Below, piece by piece: positions 8,720 through 16,880 of a DNA stretch of 44,381 bases. The position numbers and the translations under genes were made by a program. Each line of letters begins with the position of its first letter. Positions within the stretch are counted from its first letter, which is position 1. Source of the DNA: Pseudoduganella rivuli (GTDB lineage: Bacteria > Pseudomonadota > Gammaproteobacteria > Burkholderiales > Burkholderiaceae_D); assembly GCF_009674485.1 (NCBI RefSeq), contig NZ_WKJJ01000037.1, positions 1 to 44,381 on the forward strand, given 5' to 3'. The notes under the pieces were generated by a model. The model had not been told where the DNA came from and made no database searches. It was given only the letters and a program-made list of their open reading frames with translations.

Positions 8720-9640
8720 TCAGGCGGCGGCGCGGATACGGTCCACTTCGACGGCCGGTGCGCGCCGGGTTTCGCTGTACAGGCGGAAATCGAAGTCGAT
8801 GCTGGCGTACGGCTCGGTCAAGCCTTTGGCGGCAATGGCGGCGGCGTCCGTGACCTTGGTGATGGCCGGCACCAGGCCGTCGCGGCTGGCGAAGGCGAAG
8901 TCGTCCCACAGGTATTCATCGCCATCGATGTTGATCTGCGTGGTCAGCTTGCGCAAGCCTTCGGCGCTGACGAAGAAGTGGATGTGGGCGGGGCGCTGGC
9001 CGTGGCGGCCCAGCTTGTCCAGCAGGCGCTGCGTGCTACCGTTCGGCGGGCAACCGTAGCCTTTCGGCACGATGCTGCGGAACTGGTAGCGGCCTTGCTC
9101 GTCCGTGATGATGGTGCGGCGCAGGTTGAAGTGCGACTGGGTCTGGTCGAAGAATGAATAGTTGCCCTTCAGGTTGGCGTGCCACACTTCGACTTTGGTG
9201 TTCGGCAGCGGCTTGCCCTGGTCGTCATACACGGTGCCTTGCATGAACAGCACTTCGGCATCGGCGCTCTCGGTGCCGTCATCCAGCCGTGCAAAGCCCT
9301 TGCTTTCCGGCGCGCCGGCCACGTATAGCGGGCCTTCGATGGTGCGCGGCGTGCCGCCGGACAGGCCGGCGCGGCTTTCCGCCTCGTCGGCGCGGATGTC
9401 GAGGAAGCGTTCCAGGCCCAGGCCCGGGGCCAGCAGGCCCAGTTCATTGGCGGCGCCGGCGGCCGACAGGTATTCCAGGCCTTTCCAGAATTCGCTGGGC
9501 TGGATATCCAGGTCTTCGATGGCCTTGCACAGGTCACTCACCAGGCGCAGCACCACTTGCTGCACGCGCGCGTCGGCAGGACGGGTGGCGCTGTCTACGA
9601 TCCAGGATTTCACCAGGCGGTCGATATCGTTATGAGTCAT
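8720..9640 (-). CDS. catA: Catechol 1,2-dioxygenase
   Basis: A 306-residue intradiol dioxygenase that cleaves catechol to cis,cis-muconate using non-haem Fe(III). The N-terminal helical linker region used for dimerisation is present (MTHNDIDRLVKSWIVD on). The core follows with EGPLYVAGAP, PNTKVEVWHANLKGNYSFFD and RPAHIHFFVSAEGLRKLTTQI. Iron ligands expected from the family are two tyrosines (one in the GNYS stretch region) and the two histidines in AHIHF. The start has a good site (AAGGAG). It lies between catC and benA, so catechol made by BenABCD is consumed by the product of the same transcript. Confidence 0.95.
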   Translation of the reverse strand: MTHNDIDRLVKSWIVDSATRPADARVQQVVLRLVSDLCKAIEDLDIQPSEFWKGLEYLSAAGAANELGLLAPGLGLERFLDIRADEAESRAGLSGGTPRTIEGPLYVAGAPESKGFARLDDGTESADAEVLFMQGTVYDDQGKPLPNTKVEVWHANLKGNYSFFDQTQSHFNLRRTIITDEQGRYQFRSIVPKGYGCPPNGSTQRLLDKLGRHGQRPAHIHFFVSAEGLRKLTTQINIDGDEYLWDDFAFASRDGLVPAITKVTDAAAIAAKGLTEPYASIDFDFRLYSETRRAPAVEVDRIRAAA

Positions 9641-9674
9641 GTCAGTCTCCTTGTTGGGTGGTGTGTGAGCGGGG

Positions 9675-9965
9675 TTATTGGTCGTTGCCGCGGATCGACG
9701 ACGGGTGGCGCAGCAGCGGCGTGACCTGGATTTGCATGTAGGGGAACAGCGGCAGGCCGGTCAGCAGCGTGTGCAGTTCTTCCACGCTGTCGACGTCGAA
9801 CACGCTGACGTTGGCGTACTGGCCGGCGATGCGCCAGATATGGCGCCATTTGCCGCTGTCCTGCAATTGCTGCGAATAGGCTTTTTCCCTGGCCTTGACT
9901 GCCTCCGCGTCGGCGGCGGGCAGGGTGGCGGGGATGTTGACATCCATACGAACGTGGAACAGCAT
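9675..9965 (-). CDS. catC: Muconolactone delta-isomerase
   Basis: A 96-residue protein that converts muconolactone to 3-oxoadipate enol-lactone. The MLFHVRMDVNIP start, the stretch REKAYSQQLQDSGKWRHIWRIAGQYANVSVFDV and the ending LPLFPYMQIQVTPLLRHPSS are classic for CatC, including the Glu and Tyr residues around the active site. The length is exactly that of the family, which forms a decamer in the cytoplasm. Its ATG follows AAGGAGAT. The neighbours on either side, catB and catA, supply the preceding steps. Confidence 0.96.
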   Translation of the reverse strand: MLFHVRMDVNIPATLPAADAEAVKAREKAYSQQLQDSGKWRHIWRIAGQYANVSVFDVDSVEELHTLLTGLPLFPYMQIQVTPLLRHPSSIRGNDQ

Positions 9966-9979
9966 GGCGATCTCCTTGT

Positions 9980-11089
9980 TTATTGGCGGCGCAGGCGGCC
10001 GAGTTTTTCCATGTCGACGGTGACGCCCAGGCCGTGGCCACCTGGCACTTGCAGCATGAAGTCCTGGTAGACCAGCGGTTCCTGCAAGACTTCTTCCGTC
10101 AGCAGCAGGGGGCCGAACAGTTCCGTGCCAAAGGCCAGTTCAGGGAAAGTGGCGAACAGGTGGCTGGACGCGGCGGTGCCGATGCCGCCTTCCAGCATGG
10201 TGCCGCCATACAGCGCGACGCCGGACAGTTGCGCCACGGTGGCCACTTGCGCGGCCGGGGTCAGGCCGGCCGATTGCGTGATCTTCACGGCGAACACGTC
10301 GGCCGCGCCGGCCGTGGCATAGCGGTAGGCGTCGAGCGGGCCTTGCAGCGCTTCGTCGGCCATGATGGGTACCGTAAAGTGGCGGGCCAGGCGCGCCATG
10401 CCGGCCTGGTTGTGGGCGGCGATCGGCTGTTCGATCAAGTCCACGCCGCCATCCTGCAAGGCGGCAATCGCTTCCATGGCCTGCAGTTCGGTCCACGCCT
10501 GGTTGACGTCGACCCGCACGCTGGCCTTGTTGCCCAGCGCCTGCTTGATGGCCAGCACGTGGGCCACGTCGTCGTGCACGGCGCGGGCGCCGATCTTCAG
10601 CTTGAAGATGCGGTGGCGGCGCAGTTCCAGCATCAGTTCCGCTTCGGCGATGTCCTTCGTGGTGTCGCCGCTGGCCAGGGTCCAGGCCACCGGCAATGCA
10701 TTGCGCACGCGCCCGCCCAGCAGTTCGCTCAACGGGATCCCCAGGCGGCGCGCCTGCGCATCGAGCAGCGCGGTCTCGATCGCGCACTTGGCAAAACGGT
10801 TGCCCTGGATCGCCTTGCGCACCACGGCCATGGCGGCCGCCACGCGGGTGGCGTCCTTGCCGATCAACAGCGGGGCGATGTGGGTATCGATGTTGGCCTT
10901 GATGCTTTCCGGGCTCTCTTCGCCGTAATTCAGGCCGCCGATGGTGGTGGCTTCGCCCCAGCCCTCGACGCCGTCGCCGCAACGCACCCGCACCAGCACC
11001 AGGGTCTGCGTGCGCATGGTGGTCACGGAGAGCTGGTGGGGGCGGATGGTCGGCACATCCGCCAGGATGGTTTCTATGCTGTGGATCAT
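9980..11089 (-). CDS. catB: Muconate cycloisomerase
   Basis: A 369-residue enolase-superfamily enzyme that lactonises cis,cis-muconate to muconolactone. The capping domain begins with ETILADVPTIRPHQLS. The barrel carries FKLKIGA (the lysine pair on strand 2), VRVDVNQAW (first metal ligand), DLIEQPI (second) and IMADEAL (third), as expected for Mn-dependent cycloisomerases; EGGIGT closes the barrel. It is the first gene of the operon, and the divergent promoter region with the LysR operator lies directly upstream. The ribosome site is weak (GGAAAAGAT before ATG). The chlorinated-substrate paralog is less likely because the neighbours are the ordinary benzoate genes. Confidence 0.95.
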   Translation of the reverse strand: MIHSIETILADVPTIRPHQLSVTTMRTQTLVLVRVRCGDGVEGWGEATTIGGLNYGEESPESIKANIDTHIAPLLIGKDATRVAAAMAVVRKAIQGNRFAKCAIETALLDAQARRLGIPLSELLGGRVRNALPVAWTLASGDTTKDIAEAELMLELRRHRIFKLKIGARAVHDDVAHVLAIKQALGNKASVRVDVNQAWTELQAMEAIAALQDGGVDLIEQPIAAHNQAGMARLARHFTVPIMADEALQGPLDAYRYATAGAADVFAVKITQSAGLTPAAQVATVAQLSGVALYGGTMLEGGIGTAASSHLFATFPELAFGTELFGPLLLTEEVLQEPLVYQDFMLQVPGGHGLGVTVDMEKLGRLRRQ

Positions 11090-11181
11090 ATCTTTTCCGT
11101 ATGGTCGGTTTCAGTCAATCGGATGTAAGCACGATATACCCCGCGATTACTTGCGTCTAAGACTGATTTGGTAGCGACCCG

Positions 11182-11196
11182 ATACCTAAAAGGTAT
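11182..11196. promoter_or_regulatory. Operator of BenM/CatM type (ATAC-N7-GTAT) in the catB-LysR divergent region
   Basis: The sequence ATACCT-AAA-AGGTAT is a perfect 15-base inverted repeat containing ATAC-N7-GTAT, the high-affinity site described for the LysR regulators BenM and CatM. It sits about 60 bases before the regulator's start and about 95 before catB, where such a site both represses the regulator and activates the catabolic operon. Muconate, the expected co-inducer, is made by CatA in the same operon. Function is inferred; the palindrome is seen directly. Confidence 0.75.
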
Positions 11197-11256
11197 TATT
11201 GGCGGAAGGCGCGAAAGGCTTACTATTGCTTTACTGAATACTATTGAGGGACGACC

Positions 11257-12171
11257 ATGGAAATCCGGCATTTGCGCTACTTCCTCGCCGTGGCGGAAGA
11301 GCGCAACTTCACGCGCGCGGCCCAGCGCCTGTTCATTGCGCAGCCGCCGCTGAGCCGGCAGATCCAGCAACTGGAAGAAGAACTGGGCGTGGAATTGTTC
11401 GAAAAGGGTTCGCGGCCGCTGCGCCTGACGGAAGCTGGCGAGTTTTTCCAGGCCCACGCCAAAGTGCTGCTGGATAAGGTGAATGACTTGAAGACCATGA
11501 CGCAGCGCGTCGGCAAGATCGAGCGCACGCTGTCGATCGGCTTTGTCGCATCCACGCTGTACGGGCTGTTGCCGGAAATCGTGCGCCGCTACCGCGCGGA
11601 AAACCAGCAGGTGGAAGTCACGTTCCATGAAATGACGACGATGGAACAGATGCGCGCCTTGAAGGAGGGCAGCATCGACGTGGGCTTTGGCCGGGTCAAG
11701 GCGGAAGATCCGTCGATACGCCGCATCCTGCTGCGCGAAGAACGGCTGATCGTGGCGCTGCCGTTCGGCCATCCGCTGGCGCTGTTGGAGCGGCCGTTAA
11801 AACTCAAGGAGCTGGTCGACGAAACCTTGATCGTCTATCCGAAAGCGCCGCGCCCCAGCTTCGCGGACCAGGTGCTGGCCGCCTTCAGCGACCGCGCGCT
11901 GCATCCGGACAAGGTGATGGAAGTGCGCGAACTGCAAATCGCCATCGGCATGGTCGCGGCGGGGCAGGGGGTCTCGGTGGTGCCGGACAGTTTGCAGGGG
12001 ATGAAGCGGTCGGACGTGCAATACCGCACGCTGGACGACCAGCACGCGGTGTCGCCGATCTTGTTCAGCATACGATTGATGGACCGGTCGGAAGAGTTGC
12101 GCAACATGCTGAAGGTGATTTATGACGTCTATGATGCGAGGGGCATCCCGCATGTAAAAGAGGAATTGTAG
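11257..12171 (+). CDS. catR: LysR-family regulator of benzoate/catechol degradation (CatR/BenM type)
   Basis: A 304-residue LysR-type activator, transcribed away from catB. The N-terminal winged helix-turn-helix is complete (MEIRHLRYFLAVAEERNFTRAAQRLFIAQPPLSRQIQQLEEELG), with the CatR/BenM-like phrase 'AQPPLSRQI'. The effector domain spans about residues 90-300 and has family landmarks such as LSIGFVASTLYGLLPEI and REERLIVALPFGHPLA. The divergent position and the ATAC-N7-GTAT site between the genes strongly suggest control of the whole nine-gene operon in response to muconate and perhaps benzoate. Whether it follows the CatR (muconate only) or BenM (muconate plus benzoate) model cannot be read from the sequence here. 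Confidence 0.88.
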   Translation: MEIRHLRYFLAVAEERNFTRAAQRLFIAQPPLSRQIQQLEEELGVELFEKGSRPLRLTEAGEFFQAHAKVLLDKVNDLKTMTQRVGKIERTLSIGFVASTLYGLLPEIVRRYRAENQQVEVTFHEMTTMEQMRALKEGSIDVGFGRVKAEDPSIRRILLREERLIVALPFGHPLALLERPLKLKELVDETLIVYPKAPRPSFADQVLAAFSDRALHPDKVMEVRELQIAIGMVAAGQGVSVVPDSLQGMKRSDVQYRTLDDQHAVSPILFSIRLMDRSEELRNMLKVIYDVYDARGIPHVKEEL

Positions 12172-12191
12172 AGACGAGGTCAACTCCGTAG

Positions 12192-12218
12192 GGCGGTTTC
12201 CGCGTCGCGGAAGCCGCC
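12192..12218. terminator. GC-rich hairpin between convergent genes
   Basis: GGCGGTTTCCG and CGGAAGCCGCC form an 11-base stem (one G-T pair) around a five-base loop, 20 bases after the LysR stop and between two convergent genes. There is no T-tract on either side, so it may act as a weak bidirectional or Rho-assisted terminator, or only stabilise mRNA ends. Confidence 0.4.
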
Positions 12219-12277
12219 ATGCATGCAGCCCGGCGCAGCAGTAATTCGCGGCGACGCACGCATGGTCCCGGGGCGGA

Positions 12278-14407
12278 TCAGAACGATGACAGGTCGATGG
12301 CCGGCTGTGGCAACCGGTCCGCGCCCAGGATGCGCAGCAACGTGGCGCTGACGATCGCCGCCGAGTTGTCGAACGCCCCATGCGTGGACTTGACGGACTT
12401 GCCGCCCGCCGTGCTGCTGGTCCGCACGTCCGGCTCTTTCAGGATGTGCAACCCCGAACCGGCCGGCAAGCCGTCGCCGCCCGTGATGGCTTGCGGGATT
12501 TGCGGGCTGTCGTGCCAGAAGAATTTCTGCCAGGCCCGCACATCCCTCACCGTCTGCTGGTGCCAGAATTCGCTGTTGGCGCGGCTGCCGTCATACACGC
12601 TGGCCAGACCCAGGACCGGCGTCTTGTGCAAATCCTCCAGTGAACGGCTGACGAGGTATAGCAGCGATTTATGGTACGGCCCCACCGCGTCGTCCAGTTC
12701 CAGCGGGTCGGACAGGGCATGGATGTCGAACGCGGCGCGTGGCAACACACCGTGGTCGATGGCTTTCACATAGTGTTCCAGCGCGAACCCCACTGTGCAG
12801 GCCGGGGCGAACAAGGTGCAACTGGCGGCCGACTGTTTCTGTTTGCCGGTCCTGAACGCCGTCAGCAGGCGGCCCGCGATCAGCGAGCCGGCCGAATGGC
12901 CGATCATGTGCACTTGCACGTCGCTGCCCACCTGCGCGCGCAGCGCAGCCAGCTTGTCGGCCAGCACCGTGATGCCGGTGCCCAGGCCATCGGCGCTGGC
13001 CTGCACATTCTGTTTCATCTCGCTCCACATGCTGCGCACCAGCACTTCCCGCGCCAGCACTTCGATGCCCCGGTCGCGCGCATCGTCGAACCAGTCGCCC
13101 AGTCCCCGCGCCGGCTGGGTGCCGAACAATTCATGCGCCTTGTCCGCCAGCATGTCCGTGATGACGTCCAGCCAGCCGCTCTTCCACGTGACGAAGATGG
13201 GATAGACGTCATTGTCGAGGAACCACGGCGCCATGGTCTGGATGCGTGCAATCGACGACGCTTCGCTGCCCAGGCCACCATGGAAATACAGCGCCACCTT
13301 GCGGGCATGGGCCGGTTGCTGCAGTAGCCACGCGGCGGGTTTTTCCACGACGACCACGTCCGCATTGCGGTCCGCGTTCGGCAAGTGCGGCATGCGGTTC
13401 AACAGCACGCCGTTGTTTCCCGTAACCAGCGTGTGCAGGTAAGCATCTTCCTTGCTGAACGTGGCGCGCGGGCTTTGCATTTCGGCCGTGGACACCACGC
13501 CCATGGGACGGGCCTGGTTCGGCGGGCAGGCCAGCGCCCCGACGTGCACGGTCGACGACGCACCCTTCGCCAGGGGCACACCCAGGCCCATCACCCACGC
13601 ATCGGTGCCGTTGGCCACCCAGTCCTGGTACGTCAGCACCGCAAAGCCGCCCGCGCCCCAGCTTTTGCCCCAGGAATTCTGCACGATGAAGCCGTACTCG
13701 TTATAGCCGACCAGCGCGAAGGCGTGGCCGCCGAGGATATCCGGCTGTTCCGGGTTAAACGCAATGCGGGGCAACTGGTCGTGGCTTTCCAGCGGCACGC
13801 CGTTGCGGTTCAGGCTCTTGCCGGTCCAGCCGCCATGAACCTTGGCGGACACGTAAATGGCGCCGGTCTGGCAGATGGCGGATTGCAGATCCACCACGGA
13901 TTGTTTTTCAATGCGGTAGTACACGCCCAGCGGGCGCCGGATGGCGTCCTGCGCCCACTCGTCGCCGTCCGGCCCCAGCGATTTGTCATGCCACAGCGTT
14001 TCCGCGCACACGCCATGTTTTTGCCAGCCTTTCAGCGCGCCACGGCAGCTGGATCCCTCGTAATTCTCGTCCGGCCACTCATCGTAATAGCGCGCCAGCG
14101 TGTACAGCATGCGCGGGCTGACCCGGTCCTTCTTTTTCATCGTCATGCCGGACTGCCGCCACAGCAGGTAATTGACCGCCGCCGCCAGACCGAATCCGGT
14201 GCACGCGCCTTCCTGGCCCTGGTCCAGGATCAGGCCCGCTTCCGTGTAGTCGGGCAGGTAGTCATGCAATTGCGTATCGGTGGGTACGCGGTGCGGCAAG
14301 TTGCCCATCGGCGCCCGGTAGGGCAGGTCGCGCAAATCGATACGGTCGGGACGGGCATCCAGGGCGATCAGCTTGCCGCCCTGGAGGGTGGCGGTGGTGG
14401 CGGGCAT
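12278..14407 (-). CDS. Two-domain protein: papain-like (C1) cysteine peptidase fused to lipase-like alpha/beta hydrolase
   Basis: A 709-residue protein. The N-terminal half (about 40-280) is a papain-like peptidase: DQGQEGACTGFG gives the oxyanion glutamine Q63 and nucleophile C69, GGHAFALVGYN gives H228, and QNSWGKSWG gives N244, in the right order and spacing. The C-terminal half (about 365-640) looks like a serine hydrolase: VALYFHGGLG (371-380) as an oxyanion-type loop and MIGHSAGSLIAG with nucleophile S505; ALSDPLE and STHGAF could hold the acid and histidine. I see no secretion signal, so it is probably cytoplasmic or exported by a non-Sec route. No pro-peptide is evident. Substrates are unknown. 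It lies downstream of an Hsp70/J-like pair but 122 bases away, so co-transcription is uncertain. Confidence 0.8.
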   Translation of the reverse strand: MPATTATLQGGKLIALDARPDRIDLRDLPYRAPMGNLPHRVPTDTQLHDYLPDYTEAGLILDQGQEGACTGFGLAAAVNYLLWRQSGMTMKKKDRVSPRMLYTLARYYDEWPDENYEGSSCRGALKGWQKHGVCAETLWHDKSLGPDGDEWAQDAIRRPLGVYYRIEKQSVVDLQSAICQTGAIYVSAKVHGGWTGKSLNRNGVPLESHDQLPRIAFNPEQPDILGGHAFALVGYNEYGFIVQNSWGKSWGAGGFAVLTYQDWVANGTDAWVMGLGVPLAKGASSTVHVGALACPPNQARPMGVVSTAEMQSPRATFSKEDAYLHTLVTGNNGVLLNRMPHLPNADRNADVVVVEKPAAWLLQQPAHARKVALYFHGGLGSEASSIARIQTMAPWFLDNDVYPIFVTWKSGWLDVITDMLADKAHELFGTQPARGLGDWFDDARDRGIEVLAREVLVRSMWSEMKQNVQASADGLGTGITVLADKLAALRAQVGSDVQVHMIGHSAGSLIAGRLLTAFRTGKQKQSAASCTLFAPACTVGFALEHYVKAIDHGVLPRAAFDIHALSDPLELDDAVGPYHKSLLYLVSRSLEDLHKTPVLGLASVYDGSRANSEFWHQQTVRDVRAWQKFFWHDSPQIPQAITGGDGLPAGSGLHILKEPDVRTSSTAGGKSVKSTHGAFDNSAAIVSATLLRILGADRLPQPAIDLSSF

Positions 14408-14529
14408 GGCGCGTCTCCTTGTGATTGAGCCTGCGCAAGGTTCGCCCGCCGTAGTGGTGTTGTCTATTTAATATTGTTAATGAAAATAGCTCAGCAGGTC
14501 GAAAATAATAATGATGGCTTGCCGGCCGC

Positions 14530-16860
14530 TTATTTAATTCCGAAACTGGCAAACTCCAATGCCACAGTGGCGTCGATGGCATTGGCGGCGTCGATATCCG
14601 CCTTGGCATCCTGCTGCATCCCCAAACGGCGTTTGACGATGCCTCGGCCATACAGTGAGGCGGGGAATTTCTGGCGCTGCGCCAGTGCGGCGTCGTAGGC
14701 GGCCAGGGCCTCGTCATAGCGCTGCAGGCGCAACAGCACGAAACCTTTGCTGTCAAGCGTATAGGCTGCGGTTGGTTGCTTTTCCAGTGCTGCTGAACAG
14801 GTGTCCAAAGCCGTTTGCAGCAGGAAATTCCGGCTTCCCAGGAACCAGCATATGTTATTCAATTCGGTAGGTGTGCCGGCGGCGTTACGGGCGTTGGCGA
14901 CTTCCCGCTCCGCCGCAGCCGCGTTGCCCTGCCTGAAGTATCCGTAAGCGCGCTCCGTCAGCAGCGGGACCTGGCGCGGGCTGCCGGCCGGTTCACTGGC
15001 CAACAGGGCGGTATAAGCATCGATTGCTGCGCTGAAATTTCCGGCGTCGCGTTCAATGTCGGCGCGCATTTTCTGGGCTTTATAGTCCTTGGGACTGATC
15101 GCCAGCGCGGCATCGACTGCCGTGCGGCGGCCTTTCACATCCGTCACGGGCAACAGCTCGGCATAACGCAGGTGGCTGTCGAGGCTGGGGGCCGCCACGG
15201 CGCCACGTTTGAGTATGGCCAGCGCTTGCTGTTTCTTTTCCAGCAGCAGATAAATTTGCGCAGCGGCGATGTAGGAGCCTGGCTCTGCGCTGTCGGCCGT
15301 GATCAGTGCTTCGGCCTGTTCCGCCGCCTTGCCGGTGTCGCCTGCCGATTTGTACAGGCGGGCAGCGACAAGGTAGGCAAAGTTATTGCCTTTGGGGCGT
15401 TTGCTGATGGACTCCGTTACGTCGGCAAGGGCTGCCTTGAATTGTCCGCCCTGTTCATAGGCCAGTGCGCGCTGCGTGTAAAAAAATGCCGCATCGGGGA
15501 CAAGCTGAATTGCCCGCGTAAAATCAGCCAGCGCATCCTCATGCCGCTTTTCTTTCAGCGCAATCATGCCACGCGCGGCCAGCATGGGCAGGCTGGACCG
15601 GTCAAGCGAGGCAGCTTTTTCCACGTCGCGTTTGGCCAGTTCATACTCCTCTTCAAAATAGTAAGCCTGGGCACGGGTTCCATAGGCATTCGCCGCATCC
15701 GGGGCGGCCTCTATCACTTTGGTGTAGCTGGCAATAGCGCCGGAATAGTCGCGGCTGTCGAATTGCTGGTTGCCGCGCTCAAATAGTTCCTTGGCGCTGG
15801 CACTTAACTGAACGGCGGGCGGCCTGCCGCTGCTATAGGTGCCGTTGTCCTTGTTTGAATTGATCGTGCAACGGGCCAGCCCCATGATGACCAGGAAGAT
15901 CAGCCACCCCCAGTTGAAGCCGCTGCTCTTCTGCTGTTCGTAGGGGACTTCGGCCTCCTTACGCCAGCCTGTAAAGGTCAGCGTGCGCCGCCATGCCGGT
16001 ATCTGGCCGGCACGTTCGCGCCAGTCGACGATGCGGGGCACGCTGGCGACAAGTGCCAGCCACTCCGGGAAACGGGAAATCAAGGTTTCCAGCGTGCGTG
16101 CATACAACACCAGTTCGCGGGTGCTGGGTTCCTCGGGCAAACGCAAGCGCTGAATCAGTTGCCGCTGCCGTATGCGTTCCTCGGACGACTGCAGGTCGTA
16201 CATCGCGCGCTGGTTGATCGCCTGATCGAGCATCGCCCCCGCATAGCCAAGGCTGGTGATACGCCGCCGGTCATTCTCCCAATCGAATACGGTTGTCGCA
16301 GCCACCAGCAGGACTTCGTGCCCGGGTTGCCAGCCTGCCGCGAGCAGTTCCGCCACATGGCGTTCGAAGCGGTCGCGCGCACCGATGCTGATCAGGCGCT
16401 CATCGGCCAAGCTGTGACGCAGTTCGCGCTCCCATGGTGCGTCGTCCGTCATGGGTAGCTCAGTCACCAGGCGGCGACTGCGCTCCAGGAACTCGGCGAA
16501 CACTTCCCCAGCCGATGCCTCGTCACCGGCAACGAACGATTCCTGGACTGGGTGGGGAATGGCGGCAGGTTCGTATGCGCTGGACGCTGGCGACGGTTGC
16601 AGCGTCTCTGCCAGGGCCTCGCCATCGATGGCGTGCGCCGGTTGGGCGACCGGGGCAGCCTCTTCGCCATTGAATTCATCGGCGCGGTAGCGCGACCAGT
16701 ACAATGCCTCGTCGTAAGCCTCGCGCAAGGACTGGAACCCGGCCGGATCGGCCTCCTGGTCAATCAGCTTCAGTTCGCGTGCGTAGGCGCGGCGGATAGC
16801 CCGCTCGTCGGCGTCTGCGGAAATGCCAAGGCGCTGCAAGTAGGCGGGGAACGTCGTCAT
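14530..16860 (-). CDS. Membrane-anchored J-like/TPR protein, partner candidate for the HscC-type Hsp70
   Basis: A 776-residue protein with three parts. Residues 1-55 (YLQRLGISADADERAIRRAYARELKLID.., GFQSLREAYDEAL) look like a J-domain whose HPD tripeptide is absent; the loop reads IDQEADPAGF. A single membrane span lies at about 316-333 (NWGWLIFLVIMGLA). From about 350 to the end there are TPR-like repeats (NQQFDSRDYSGAIASYTKVIEAAPDAANAYGTRA and similar, e.g. KRHEDALADFTRAIQLVPDAAFFYTQRA). In E. coli the J-proteins next to hscC (djlB/djlC) have the same combination of membrane anchoring and HscC pairing. The gene begins 20 bases after the Hsp70 stop, so the two are very likely one operon. Topology and client are unknown. 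Confidence 0.78.
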   Translation of the reverse strand: MTTFPAYLQRLGISADADERAIRRAYARELKLIDQEADPAGFQSLREAYDEALYWSRYRADEFNGEEAAPVAQPAHAIDGEALAETLQPSPASSAYEPAAIPHPVQESFVAGDEASAGEVFAEFLERSRRLVTELPMTDDAPWERELRHSLADERLISIGARDRFERHVAELLAAGWQPGHEVLLVAATTVFDWENDRRRITSLGYAGAMLDQAINQRAMYDLQSSEERIRQRQLIQRLRLPEEPSTRELVLYARTLETLISRFPEWLALVASVPRIVDWRERAGQIPAWRRTLTFTGWRKEAEVPYEQQKSSGFNWGWLIFLVIMGLARCTINSNKDNGTYSSGRPPAVQLSASAKELFERGNQQFDSRDYSGAIASYTKVIEAAPDAANAYGTRAQAYYFEEEYELAKRDVEKAASLDRSSLPMLAARGMIALKEKRHEDALADFTRAIQLVPDAAFFYTQRALAYEQGGQFKAALADVTESISKRPKGNNFAYLVAARLYKSAGDTGKAAEQAEALITADSAEPGSYIAAAQIYLLLEKKQQALAILKRGAVAAPSLDSHLRYAELLPVTDVKGRRTAVDAALAISPKDYKAQKMRADIERDAGNFSAAIDAYTALLASEPAGSPRQVPLLTERAYGYFRQGNAAAAEREVANARNAAGTPTELNNICWFLGSRNFLLQTALDTCSAALEKQPTAAYTLDSKGFVLLRLQRYDEALAAYDAALAQRQKFPASLYGRGIVKRRLGMQQDAKADIDAANAIDATVALEFASFGIK

Positions 16861-16880
16861 GATGGGGCTTTGCTCTCGGC

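Noticed and set aside
11136..11150. Second LysR site ATAC-N7-TTAC
   Set aside because: Only one half-site fits and its distance of about 46 bases from the first site does not match a clear second site of BenM type; kept out of the features.
13385..14428. Long antisense frames over the papain-hydrolase gene, and similar ones at 419-1936, 17328-18341 and 24821-26101
   Set aside because: All mirror confident genes and show no domain, start signal or independent composition.
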